A stretch of 64,000 nucleotides of DNA from CAVVSD01 sp963757125 (lineage in GTDB: Bacteria; Actinomycetota; Thermoleophilia; Solirubrobacterales; Solirubrobacteraceae): assembly GCA_963757125.1 (NCBI GenBank), contig CAVWQP010000004.1, positions 1,426,001-1,490,000 on the forward strand, in the 5' to 3' direction. The notes below the pieces were generated by a model. The model saw only the letters and a program-made list of their open reading frames with translations, was not told the DNA's origin and searched no databases. Of this stretch, positions 36,312 to 44,599 are shown in pieces; positions within the stretch are counted from its first letter, which is position 1; every line of letters starts with the position of its first letter. Position numbers and translations under genes: made by a program.

Positions 36312-37172
36312 CTACCCGCCCCAGGCGAGCAGGTCCGGCAGCGGATCGATCGGATACCCGCCCGGGACGCGCCAGCCGACCATCCAGATCTCGAAGTGCA
36401 GATGGGGGCCGGTGGCCGAGCCGGTCATCCCGACGCCGCACAGCGGCGTGCCGGCGGCAACGGGCATGCCCGCCGCGACGCCGACCGATCCCGCCGTGCA
36501 GTGCGCGAAGAAGTAGTCGCGCCCGTCGGTGCCGTCGAGGACGACGTACCAGCCGGCGCCGCCGGCCTGGTAGCGCACGGCGGTCACGGTCCCGCCGACC
36601 GGCGCGACGACCGGCGTCCCGGCGGCCGCGGCGATGTCCTGACCCTCGTGCTGGTGGCCGACGCGGCCGGCGCCGAAGGAGCCGTCGGAGCCGGCGGGCC
36701 AGGTCGTGTGGGGGCCGGCGACCGGGAACACGTAGCCGACGGGAGGCGCCGCCGCGGCCGCCCCCGGGTTCACGGTGAAGATGAGTCGCCCCGAGGTGTG
36801 GGCGCGGCGCACGAGCGTGTGCCCCTGCGCGTCCTGCGCGTGGACGCGCACGAGATAGCGACCCGCGGGCAGCGCCACGCCCTGCGGCCAGGCCGCGGTC
36901 ATCCGGCGCCCGGTGCGGACGGCGCCGAGGTCGATGCGCGCGACCGGGTCCTGGCGCGGCTGCGAGAGGACGACGAGCCGGGCGCGGACCGTCCGGACGC
37001 CGGGCTCCACGATCTTCAGCGAGATCGCCGGCACCTGCCCGGCCGTCACCGCGCGGGGCCACACGGTGAGACTCGTCGCGACCGGCCGCGATGCCGCATC
37101 CGCAGCGGCGGGGACCCCGAGGATCCCGGCGAGGCAGAGCACGGCTGCGGCGACACGGAGGCGGCGACTCAT
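36312..37172 (-). CDS. Secreted M23 family metallopeptidase (LytM domain)
   Basis: 286 aa. Signal peptide MSRRLRVAAAVLCLAGILGV...ADAA, an N-terminal beta-sandwich-like domain (residues about 30-130), then the LytM domain: VGHQHEGQDIAAAAGTPVVA (HxxxD), and TGPHLHFEIW (HxH). The Zn ligands are complete, so it may cleave peptidoglycan cross-links outside the membrane. Start ATG 37172 chosen at the signal peptide. Confidence 0.88.
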   Translation of the reverse strand: MSRRLRVAAAVLCLAGILGVPAAADAASRPVATSLTVWPRAVTAGQVPAISLKIVEPGVRTVRARLVVLSQPRQDPVARIDLGAVRTGRRMTAAWPQGVALPAGRYLVRVHAQDAQGHTLVRRAHTSGRLIFTVNPGAAAAAPPVGYVFPVAGPHTTWPAGSDGSFGAGRVGHQHEGQDIAAAAGTPVVAPVGGTVTAVRYQAGGAGWYVVLDGTDGRDYFFAHCTAGSVGVAAGMPVAAGTPLCGVGMTGSATGPHLHFEIWMVGWRVPGGYPIDPLPDLLAWGG

Positions 37173-37266
37173 GACCAGTGCGTCGGCGCCCGATCGCGGA
37201 CTTCCTCCCGCAGGCGCCTGATGCACAGCTTCCCCCTCGGGAAGCTGCAGGACTGCAAGGTCGCCG

Positions 37267-39534
37267 TCAGTGGTCCAGCATGCGGCGCATCAACGCGGCC
37301 GATCCGCCCTTGGAGAGCGGCTCGTTGAGGTTGCCGCATTTCGGCGACTGCACGCACGACGGGCAGCCCGACTCGCACGGGCACTCGCTGACGAGCCGGT
37401 GCGCGTCGGCGACGAGCGTCTCGAACAGCCCGTGCCCGACGCGGGTGATCCCGACGCCGCCGGGATGGCCGTCGTAGATGAAGATCGTGGGCACCCCCGT
37501 CTGCGGGTGCAGGTTCGTCGACAGGCCGCCGATGTCCCAGCGGTCGCACATCGCGATGAGCGGGAGCACGGCGATCTGGCTGTGCTCCGCTGCGTGCAGC
37601 GCGCCGAGGAGGTCGATCGCGGACACGTCGGACAGCAGCTCGTCGTCGAGCTCGTACCAGAGCGCCTGCGTCTCGAACGTCGTCGCCGGGAGGTCGAGCA
37701 TCACGAGGTCGACGACGTTGTGGTCGGGCAGGCTCTTGCGCTGGTAGGCGATGACGGTCTCGGTCACGCTGACGCGGCCGAAGCGCAGCGTCAGACCGCA
37801 CGTCTCGCGCGCGTCGAGCTCCTGCTCGATCCACGTCAGCGTCTCGGTCTTCGGCTGCGTGTACCAGTGGGCGTCGTGGGGCTCGACGAGCGCGCGCCGC
37901 CCGCCGAGGTCGAGCTCGCGCACGACGTAGGAGCGCCCGAGGTGCAGGTAGACCGCGCCCTCGTGGACGGTCGAGAACGCCCGCGCCGCCTCGACGCTGC
38001 CGAGCAGCTCGCCTGAGGAGACGTCGATGACCGCGAAGGAGTCGGCGCTGGCCGAGCGCAGCGACACGCGCGCGGCGGGGTAGTCCTCGGGATGGCGCAG
38101 GAGGTAGGTCCCGCGCCGGCGGACGAGGTCGCCGCTGGAGACGAGCGCCTGCGCGTGCGCCTCCCAGCGCGGCCCGAGCGTCTCGGCGTCGTCGCCCGAC
38201 AGCGGGCCCTCGTGCGCCGCGCAGAGCAGGTGCGAGAGGTGGATGCCCTCGTTCTCGTAGTCGAGGATCGCGGACTCGACCGGCCGGTCCAGGAACTCGT
38301 CGGGGTGGCGGCAGAAGAACTGGTCGAGCGCGTCCTCGCCCGCGACGTACACCGCCAGCCCGCGCCCGCGCCGCCCGGCCCGGCCCCACATCTGGCGCAG
38401 CGAGGCGACGGTGCCCGGGAACGTCGCCACGACCGCGGCGTCCAGCGAGCCGATGTCGATGCCGAGCTCGAGCGCGTCGGTCGTGATGACCGCGTGCAGC
38501 TCGCCGTTCACGAGCCGCGCCTCGAGGTCGCGGCGCTGCTGCGGCGTGTAGCCGGCGCGGTACGGGGCGACGCGCTCGGCGAGCTCGGGATCGAGCATGT
38601 CGCGCACGATCTTCGTGACGAGCTCGACGCCCTTGCGCGACTTGATGAAGCAGATCGTGCGCGCGCCGCCGCGCACGAGCGTGGCGAGGATCGACGCGGC
38701 CTCCGCGAGCGTCGATGCGCGCTTGCCGAGCGCCTCGTCCTCCAGCGGCGGGTTCCACATGGCGATCTGGCGCGCAGCGCCGGGGGAGCCGTCGCGGTCC
38801 ACGAGCGCGACCTCGTCCAGGCCGGTCAGCCGCTCGGCGAGCTCGACCGGGTTGGCGATCGTCGCGCTGGCCAGCAGGATGCGCGGCTCGGTCCCGTACG
38901 CGGAGGCGATGCGCCGCAGGCGCCGCAGGACGTTCGCGACGTGCGAGCCGAACACGCCGCGGTACACGTGCGCCTCGTCGACGACGACGACCGCGAGGTT
39001 CGCGAACACGTCGGCCCACGCGTGGTGGTTCGGGAGGATCCCGACGTGGAGCATGTCGGGGTTCGTGAGGATGAGGTTCGAGCGCCGTCGGATCGCGGTG
39101 CGCTGGTCGCGCGGCGTGTCGCCGTCGTAGATCGCGGGACGCACGCGCTTGCCGAGGCCGAGCTCGGAGATCGCGCGCGCCTGGTCCTGGGCCAGCGCCT
39201 TCGTGGGGTACAGGTAGATCGCGCGCGCCTTGGCGTCGCGGCAGAGCACGTCGAGCGTCGGCAGGTTGAAGCACAGCGACTTGCCCGACGCGGTGCCGGT
39301 CGTGACGATCGTCGGGCCGTCCCACGCGCTCTGCAGCGCCTCGGCCTGGTGCGAGTACAGCTGCTCGACGCCGGTGGAGGCGAGCGCGTCGCGCAGTGCC
39401 GGGTGCAGCTCGTCGGGCATCGCGACGAGCGACGGCTCGCGCGCGCCCTCGTACGCCTGGCGCACGAGGCGCCCGTCGTCCAGGCCGGCCTGCAGGAGGT
39501 CAGCCCACGGCTCGGTCTGCGCGGCGGCGGACAT
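37267..39534 (-). CDS. mrfA: DEAD/DEAH-box helicase with DUF1998 Zn domain (MrfA/Hrq1-like)
   Basis: 755 aa. Helicase core: Q-like YSHQAEALQSAW, Walker A TGTASGKSL (residues about 78-86), VVVDEAHVYRG (DEAH), then the second RecA domain with DALELGIDIGSLDA and QMWGRAGRRGRG. The C-terminal DUF1998 has four Cys in ECPCESGCPSCVQSPKCGN. MrfA and Hrq1 proteins act in repair of mitomycin-type adducts and crosslinks. Single gene, divergent from a HAD phosphatase (25-nt gap). Confidence 0.88.
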   Translation of the reverse strand: MSAAAQTEPWADLLQAGLDDGRLVRQAYEGAREPSLVAMPDELHPALRDALASTGVEQLYSHQAEALQSAWDGPTIVTTGTASGKSLCFNLPTLDVLCRDAKARAIYLYPTKALAQDQARAISELGLGKRVRPAIYDGDTPRDQRTAIRRRSNLILTNPDMLHVGILPNHHAWADVFANLAVVVVDEAHVYRGVFGSHVANVLRRLRRIASAYGTEPRILLASATIANPVELAERLTGLDEVALVDRDGSPGAARQIAMWNPPLEDEALGKRASTLAEAASILATLVRGGARTICFIKSRKGVELVTKIVRDMLDPELAERVAPYRAGYTPQQRRDLEARLVNGELHAVITTDALELGIDIGSLDAAVVATFPGTVASLRQMWGRAGRRGRGLAVYVAGEDALDQFFCRHPDEFLDRPVESAILDYENEGIHLSHLLCAAHEGPLSGDDAETLGPRWEAHAQALVSSGDLVRRRGTYLLRHPEDYPAARVSLRSASADSFAVIDVSSGELLGSVEAARAFSTVHEGAVYLHLGRSYVVRELDLGGRRALVEPHDAHWYTQPKTETLTWIEQELDARETCGLTLRFGRVSVTETVIAYQRKSLPDHNVVDLVMLDLPATTFETQALWYELDDELLSDVSAIDLLGALHAAEHSQIAVLPLIAMCDRWDIGGLSTNLHPQTGVPTIFIYDGHPGGVGITRVGHGLFETLVADAHRLVSECPCESGCPSCVQSPKCGNLNEPLSKGGSAALMRRMLDH

Positions 39535-39559
39535 CCCTGGCCATCGTAGGCTGCCGACC

Positions 39560-40381
39560 GTGCGATGCCTCTACGCGGACCTCGACGGCACGCTGCTCGG
39601 GCGCGGCGCCTCCCTCGTGCACGACGGCGACGGCGTCGCGACGATGCTGGGCGTCCGCGCGGTCGAGGCGTGCCTGCGCGCCGACGTGGAGATCGTCCTC
39701 ATGTCCGGTCGCCGGCGCGCGCAGGTCTCCGAGCCCGCGCGGCTGCTCGGCCAGCGGTCCTACGCGTTCGAGATCGGCTCGGGGCTCGTGCTCGACGGCG
39801 AGCTGATGTGGCTCGCCGACGGCATGCTCCCGGACGAGGACGGGACGACGATCCACGATCAGGTCGCCGCGGCCGGAGCCCCCGCGCTGCTGCTCGAGCG
39901 CTTCGCCGGCCTGCTCGAGGAGCACGACCCGTGGAACACCGGCCGCGAGGTGACGCACGTGCTCCGCGGGAACATCGACGCCGACATCGCCGACGTCATG
40001 CTCGGCGAGCACGGCTTCGAGCACCTCAAGCTCGTCGACAACGGCGTGCTCGGCGTCACGAGCCGCACGCTGGATCCGGACGTCGGCGTGCTCCACGGCT
40101 ACCACCTGCTGCCGCGCGGCGCCTCCAAGGCCGGGGCGGTCGCCGCGCACATGCGCGCGCGCGGGTACGCGCCCGACGAGGTCGTGGCCGTCGGCGACTC
40201 CCGCGAGGACCTCGGCGCGGCCGCGGTCGTCGGCACGTTCTGGCTCGTCGCCAACGCCCTCGAGCACGACCCCACCCTCGGCGAGGCGATCCGCGGCCTG
40301 GGCAACGTCCGCGTCGCCGAGGAGAGCAACGGCCCCGGGGTCTACGAGGCGGTCGTCACGGAGCTGGCCGAGCGGCGCTGA
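39560..40381 (+). CDS. HAD-superfamily hydrolase (Cof/sucrose-phosphatase type)
   Basis: 273 aa from GTG 39560. Motif I YADLDGTLLGRGA (nucleophile Asp), motif II Ser in VLMSGRR, a Lys in PRGASKAGAVAAHM and motif III/IV GDSREDLGAA. The cap domain between residues about 85 and 190 fits type IIB. Acts on a phosphorylated small molecule, identity unknown. Converges on the demethylase-like gene with a 26-nt overlap. Confidence 0.82.
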   Translation: MRCLYADLDGTLLGRGASLVHDGDGVATMLGVRAVEACLRADVEIVLMSGRRRAQVSEPARLLGQRSYAFEIGSGLVLDGELMWLADGMLPDEDGTTIHDQVAAAGAPALLLERFAGLLEEHDPWNTGREVTHVLRGNIDADIADVMLGEHGFEHLKLVDNGVLGVTSRTLDPDVGVLHGYHLLPRGASKAGAVAAHMRARGYAPDEVVAVGDSREDLGAAAVVGTFWLVANALEHDPTLGEAIRGLGNVRVAEESNGPGVYEAVVTELAERR

Positions 40382-41753
40382 CGGCGGCCACCGGGATGGT
40401 GTCCACGTCCACGTCCTCGTTGCGGTTCTCGTTCAGGTACGGGAACCGCGACACCACCGCGCGGATCTTCTTCTGGCGCGTCCCGGGCTCGCCCCAGAGC
40501 ACGAAGACCTCCGTGCCGAGTTCCGCGTACGCCGTATCGATCGTCGCGAGCGAGAGCATCTCGCGGTAGTACCAGCTCTGCGCGCGTCCGGACGACTGGC
40601 CGACGACGTCGCCGTCGGCGTTCAGCACGTGGTCGGCGTAGAGCGTCAGGTGGTGCTCGGCGTCGCCGGCCTCGAAGCCGAAGTGGTTCGGGTGGTCCAT
40701 CGGCATGTACGCCTCGCCCGGCTCGAACTGGGACCGGTAGACGTCGACGACGTCGTCCTTGTCCCAGACGAGCGTGACCTGCCGCCGGGAGGGGTTCGCG
40801 ACCTCCGGCTCCAGCACGGCGCGGCCGGGGAAGTCGTGGTCGAGCTTGACCATGTGCTCCCAGCCCAGCTCGACCGGGGTGCGGTAGCGCGACTCGAGGT
40901 CGTCGCCGACGCTGCCGCGGAGCCGCATGCCGATCTGCGCGAGGCCGCCGAACTGCTTCATGAAGCCGAGGAACTCCTCGTCCTGCCACCAGGCGACGGG
41001 GAAGTGGTAGTAGGACTGCGGGAATCCGTCCTCGGTGTGATTGAGCATGTACGCACGGACGCCGAGGCGCTTGATCCCGTACTGCTCGCCGGCCTCGAGC
41101 ACCTTGCGGTACACGGGCAACGCGTCCTCCAGGGCGCCGTGCAGTTCGTAGGCGAGCGTTCCGGCCATGCCGATCCGGATGACGTTGACGTCGCGCCCGT
41201 CCACCGTGCTGGGCCGGTGGCGAAGGAAGCGGATGTCGTGGAGGTTGTCGCCGCTCGCGGCCTCCAGGACCTCGAGCGAGCGGGGGCCGGCGATCTGGAA
41301 GAGGAAGACCTGCCCTGTGAGGTCCTCGCCCTGCACGTCGTAGCCCTCGCCGTGCTTCATGAGGAGGTAGGGCAGCCATGGCGACAGCCAGTAGGAGATG
41401 AACTCCTCGTCTCCGAGGCGCAGCAGCATCCCGTGGACCATGATGTTGCCCTGGTCGTTGCACATGATCGCGTGCTTCGACGAGCCGACCGGGAACTTGG
41501 CGAAGCTGTTGACGCAGAAGTCGGTCAGGAACCGCAGCGCGTCCGGCCCCCGCAGGACGTAGGTCGGCGAGGGGTTGAGGTGCCCGTGGATGTAGCAGCT
41601 CTCCTTCCACGACATGACCTCGTCGCGCCAGCCGGTGTACTCCCACGCCTCGGCGTCGCCGCCGCCGTTCCATCCCTCGGTGTCGTAGAGCGCGACGCCC
41701 GGGTCGTACGGGACGTACGGGGAATGGACGAAGACCTTCTCGGGCTCGCTCAA
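40356..41753 (-). CDS. GcvT-like tetrahydrofolate-dependent O-demethylase homologue (LigM/DesA family)
   Basis: 465 aa from TTG 41753 (AGGAGAGGG about 9 nt upstream; the ATG at 41822 lies beyond the operators). The folate-binding GcvT fold shows SWKESCYIHGHLN, DALRFLTDFCVNSFAKFP, IRIGMAGTLAYELHG, RLGVRAYMLNHTEDGFPQSY, VELGWEHMVKLDHDFPGRAV and LSLATIDTAYAELGTEVFVL, matching the order and spacing of LigM (vanillate/3-O-methylgallate demethylase). The predicted reaction moves a methyl group from an aryl ether to tetrahydrofolate. An amine substrate (sarcosine-like) cannot be excluded. Operator-like sites lie in its promoter. Confidence 0.78.
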   Translation of the reverse strand: MSEPEKVFVHSPYVPYDPGVALYDTEGWNGGGDAEAWEYTGWRDEVMSWKESCYIHGHLNPSPTYVLRGPDALRFLTDFCVNSFAKFPVGSSKHAIMCNDQGNIMVHGMLLRLGDEEFISYWLSPWLPYLLMKHGEGYDVQGEDLTGQVFLFQIAGPRSLEVLEAASGDNLHDIRFLRHRPSTVDGRDVNVIRIGMAGTLAYELHGALEDALPVYRKVLEAGEQYGIKRLGVRAYMLNHTEDGFPQSYYHFPVAWWQDEEFLGFMKQFGGLAQIGMRLRGSVGDDLESRYRTPVELGWEHMVKLDHDFPGRAVLEPEVANPSRRQVTLVWDKDDVVDVYRSQFEPGEAYMPMDHPNHFGFEAGDAEHHLTLYADHVLNADGDVVGQSSGRAQSWYYREMLSLATIDTAYAELGTEVFVLWGEPGTRQKKIRAVVSRFPYLNENRNEDVDVDTIPVAAVSAARPAP

Positions 41754-41813
41754 GGCCGACCCTCTCCTCTCGTGGTGCTGACTGCGGGCGGCGAGCGTAT
41801 AACGCGACAGACC

Positions 41814-41843
41814 GTCATACAAGATGCCCGTAAGTCATACTTA
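41814..41843. promoter_or_regulatory. Paired GntR/FCD-type operators between demethylase and sirtuin-like genes
   Basis: GTCATACAAG (41814-41823; reverse complement CTTGTATGAC) and the palindrome TAAGTCATACTTA (41831-41843). Their centres are 20 bp apart, about two helical turns. The CTTGTATGAC core also occurs in the palindrome at 47262-47276. A TATAAC at 41798-41803 could be a -10 element. Likely bound by one or both GntR proteins encoded at 42457-43906. Confidence 0.65.
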
Positions 41844-41857
41844 GCAGTGGTGGGACG

Positions 41858-42460
41858 ATGAGCGAGTCGCCGGAGGAGATCGCTGCGCGTGTCCGCGCTG
41901 CGGGGAGCGTCGCGCTGCTCGCCGGCGAGGCGCTCGCCGCGGAGAGCGGGATTCCCCCGCGCCCCGGCACGCTCGACTGGGACGTCTACGGGCCGCGCAT
42001 GCGGGCGATCCACGCCGCCCCGCCCGGTCCGGGCCACCTCGCGGCGCGGGCGCTGCAGGACGGCGGATGGCTACGCGGCGTCGTCACCGACGCCGACGAC
42101 GTGCTCTACGACGAGGCCGGCGTCCGCGACGTCGTCACGCTCGCCGGCTCCGTCGAGCTCTCGGTGTGTCCGCGGTGCACCTACAACGAGCCGCTCGGCT
42201 GCCTGCTCGACCTCCTTCCGCGTCCCCGCTGCGCAGCGTGCGGCGGCCCGCTGCGCCCCGATGTCGTGCCCGCCGGTGAGGCGCCTCCCGCCGCCGTCGC
42301 GTCTCGCGCGCGTGAGCTCGTGACCGGGGCCGGGCTGCTGCTGCTCGCCGGGCATGGCCGGCTGGCGGAGCTGTGCGAGGGGCGCAGCGCCGACACGATC
42401 GTCGTCGGCGGCGATCGGCCGGGCCCCCGGCTCCTGGCCGTCGCCGAGCTCCTCCGATGA
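41858..42460 (+). CDS. Degenerate Sir2/sirtuin-like protein
   Basis: 200 aa. Sirtuin landmarks are recognisable but altered: ALLAGEALAAESGIPPRPGT (normally GAGxS..SGIPDFR), VVTDADDVLYDEAGVRDVVT (normally TQNxDxLH..AG), LAGSVEL where the catalytic HG should be, two CxxC of the Zn ribbon (CPRC, CAACGGPLRPDVVPAGE) and a C-terminal nucleotide-fold remnant. The catalytic His is missing, so it may bind NAD or ADP-ribose without deacetylating. Coupled to the first GntR gene (ATGA 42457-42460), which hints at a regulatory job. Confidence 0.7.
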   Translation: MSESPEEIAARVRAAGSVALLAGEALAAESGIPPRPGTLDWDVYGPRMRAIHAAPPGPGHLAARALQDGGWLRGVVTDADDVLYDEAGVRDVVTLAGSVELSVCPRCTYNEPLGCLLDLLPRPRCAACGGPLRPDVVPAGEAPPAAVASRARELVTGAGLLLLAGHGRLAELCEGRSADTIVVGGDRPGPRLLAVAELLR

Positions 42461-43206
42461 GCTCGCCCCGGGGCGACCACGACGGCGTTCCGAAGCGCTC
42501 GCTGCGGGTCGGTCGCGTCGCCGCGCCGCTGCGTTCGCAGGCGCTGGAGATCGTGCGCGCGGCCATTCTCGACTTCCACTACGAGCCCGGGCGGCGGCTC
42601 CTCGAGCGCGAGCTCATGGAGGACCTCGGCGTGTCCCGGACGACGATCCGCGAGGTGCTGCGCGAGCTCGGCGCCGAGGGGCTCGTGGAGAGCCTCCCGC
42701 AAGGCGGCGTCACCGTCGTCACTCCGTCCCTGAAGCAGGCTCGGGAGGTGTACGAGGTGCGCGCGGCGCTCGAGGCGCTCGCGGTCCGCTACTTCGCCGA
42801 ACGCGCGACCGACGCGCAGGTCGCCGAGCTGCGTGACGCGCTCACCGTGTTCGAGCGGGCCGTCGGTGGCAGCGGCGGGCTCCTCGCGCTGCTGCGTTCG
42901 AAGGAGGACGCCTACGACATCGTCCTCGTCGGCGCCGAGAACGGCTCGGTGGAGTCGATCCAGAAGGGACTGCGTGCGCGGGTGCGCGCTCTCGACGCCG
43001 CGTCGCTCTCGGTCCCCGGCCGGCCGCTCGCCGAGGTCGCCGAGCTGCGGCTCATCGTCCAGGCCATCGAGCGTCGCGACCCTGACGCGGCCGCGCAGGC
43101 GACGACACACCACATCGCCCTGGCGTCCGAGGCGGGTCTCGCGGCTCTCTCGGGCGGCGCCGTGAGGTCGGATATCGTGCCGACGGATGGCGATCCCACG
43201 GTCTGA
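42457..43206 (+). CDS. GntR family regulator, FCD type (first of a tandem pair)
   Basis: 249 aa. Winged HTH with YEPGRRLLERELMEDLGVSR and TTIREVLRELGAEGLVES; the FCD effector domain starts with YEVRAALEALAVRYFAERAT. Start ATG overlaps the sirtuin-like stop (ATGA). Its closest visible relative is the next gene, sharing long identical blocks. FCD regulators usually sense carboxylic acids. The divergent demethylase and the Liv promoter carry matching TTGT-N3-ACAA-type sites. Confidence 0.88.
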   Translation: MSSPRGDHDGVPKRSLRVGRVAAPLRSQALEIVRAAILDFHYEPGRRLLERELMEDLGVSRTTIREVLRELGAEGLVESLPQGGVTVVTPSLKQAREVYEVRAALEALAVRYFAERATDAQVAELRDALTVFERAVGGSGGLLALLRSKEDAYDIVLVGAENGSVESIQKGLRARVRALDAASLSVPGRPLAEVAELRLIVQAIERRDPDAAAQATTHHIALASEAGLAALSGGAVRSDIVPTDGDPTV

Positions 43207-43906
43207 CGATGCGCCCGGCGGCGAGCGGTCGCTGCGCGTCGGCCGGGTCGCGGCGCCACTTCGCTCGCAGGCGCTCGTCGTGTTGCGCCAGGCGATCCTG
43301 GACTTCCACTACAAGCCGGGCCAGCGCCTCATCGAGCGCGAGCTCATGGCGGACCTCGGCGTCTCGCGGACGACGATCCGCGAGGTGCTGCGCGAGCTCG
43401 GCTCCGAGGGTCTCGTCACGAGCATCCCGCAGCGCGGGCTCATCGTCGCCAGCCCCTCGCTGAAGGAGGCGACGGAGGTCTACGAGGTGCGCCGCGCACT
43501 CGAGGAGCTCGCGATGCGCGCGTTCATCGAGAAGGCGAGCAACGAGCAGGTCTCCCGACTGCGGGCGGCGCTCACCGCGTTCGAGAACGAGACGGGGGAG
43601 GGCGGCGACTTCCGCGCGCTGCTGCGCTCGAAGGACGACGCGTACCAGGTCGTCCTCGAGGGAGGCGACAACGACGCCGTCCGCACGATCACGGAGGGCC
43701 TGCGCGCCCGCGTGCGGGCGCTCGACGCGGCGTCGCTGGGCGTGCCCGGTCGGCCGGCCGCCGAGCTGGGCGAGCTGCGCCTGATCGTGCAGGCCGCCGA
43801 GCGCCGCGACGCAGACGCCGCGGCCGCCGCGGTGCACGCGCACGTCGCAGCTGCGAGCGCCGCGGGCCTCGCGGCGCTGCAGGCGCTCGACGCCTCAGGC
43901 GCCTGA
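43187..43906 (+). CDS. GntR family regulator, FCD type (second of a tandem pair)
   Basis: 239 aa. HTH YKPGQRLIERELMADLGVSR plus TTIREVLRELGSEGLVTS, FCD domain YEVRRALEELAMRAFIEKAS. High similarity along its whole length to the preceding gene indicates tandem duplication; it starts 20 nt inside that gene. It converges on livF (12-nt overlap). The two may form heterodimers or respond to different ligands at the shared operators. Confidence 0.88.
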   Translation: MAIPRSDDAPGGERSLRVGRVAAPLRSQALVVLRQAILDFHYKPGQRLIERELMADLGVSRTTIREVLRELGSEGLVTSIPQRGLIVASPSLKEATEVYEVRRALEELAMRAFIEKASNEQVSRLRAALTAFENETGEGGDFRALLRSKDDAYQVVLEGGDNDAVRTITEGLRARVRALDAASLGVPGRPAAELGELRLIVQAAERRDADAAAAAVHAHVAAASAAGLAALQALDASGA

Positions 43907-44599
43907 CGCCGCGCGCTCGCCGTGCAGGTACGCCTCGCGGAGCTTCGCGGGGTCGGCGTGGAGCTCACGCGCGCTGCCGGAGAACGCGACCTCGCCGCGG
44001 TTGAGGACGTAGGCGCTGTCGCCGATCGCCAGCGCCTGGAACGCGTACTGCTCGACGAGCAGGATGCCGATGCCGGCGTCGGCCATCTCGCGGACCACCT
44101 TCATGAGCCGCTTCACGATGACGGGCGCGAGGCCCAGCGAGAGCTCGTCGACCATGACGAGCGTCGGGTCGGTCGCGAGCGCGCGGGCGATGACGAGCAT
44201 CTGCTGCTCGCCGCCGGAGCACAGCGCCGCGCGGACGTCGCGGCGCTTGTCGAGCTCGGGGAACAGCGCGAACGCGCGCTCCAGCCGGTCGCCCTCGGCC
44301 ACGGTCTCCAGGTTCTCCTGCACCGTGAGGTCGGAGAAGACCGTCCGGCCCTGCTCGACGTGCGCCAGCCCGCCGAGCGCCCGCCGGCGCCGTGAGGCCC
44401 GGGTCACGTCTGCGCCGTCCAGCATGATCGCGCCCGCCGCGGCGGGGATCACACCCGAGATCGCCTCGAGCAGGGTCGTCTTCCCGGCGCCGTTCGGGCC
44501 CAGGAGAACGGTCACCCCGCCCTGCGCGACCTCCATGTCGACGCCGCGCACGATCGGGAACCCTCCGCGATCGACGCGCAGCCCGCGAAGCTCAAGCAT
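43895..44599 (-). CDS. livF: Branched-chain-type ABC transporter ATP-binding protein LivF-like
   Basis: 234 aa. Walker A LLGPNGAGKTTLLEAIS, signature CSGGEQQMLVIARAL (SGGEQQ), Walker B PTLVMVDELSLGLAP and the H-loop position replaced in LLVEQYAFQAL (Gln-Tyr, as in LivF). Start ATG 44599 overlaps the upstream livMG gene by 8 nt. Second ATPase of the importer. Confidence 0.9.
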   Translation of the reverse strand: MLELRGLRVDRGGFPIVRGVDMEVAQGGVTVLLGPNGAGKTTLLEAISGVIPAAAGAIMLDGADVTRASRRRRALGGLAHVEQGRTVFSDLTVQENLETVAEGDRLERAFALFPELDKRRDVRAALCSGGEQQMLVIARALATDPTLVMVDELSLGLAPVIVKRLMKVVREMADAGIGILLVEQYAFQALAIGDSAYVLNRGEVAFSGSARELHADPAKLREAYLHGERAASGA

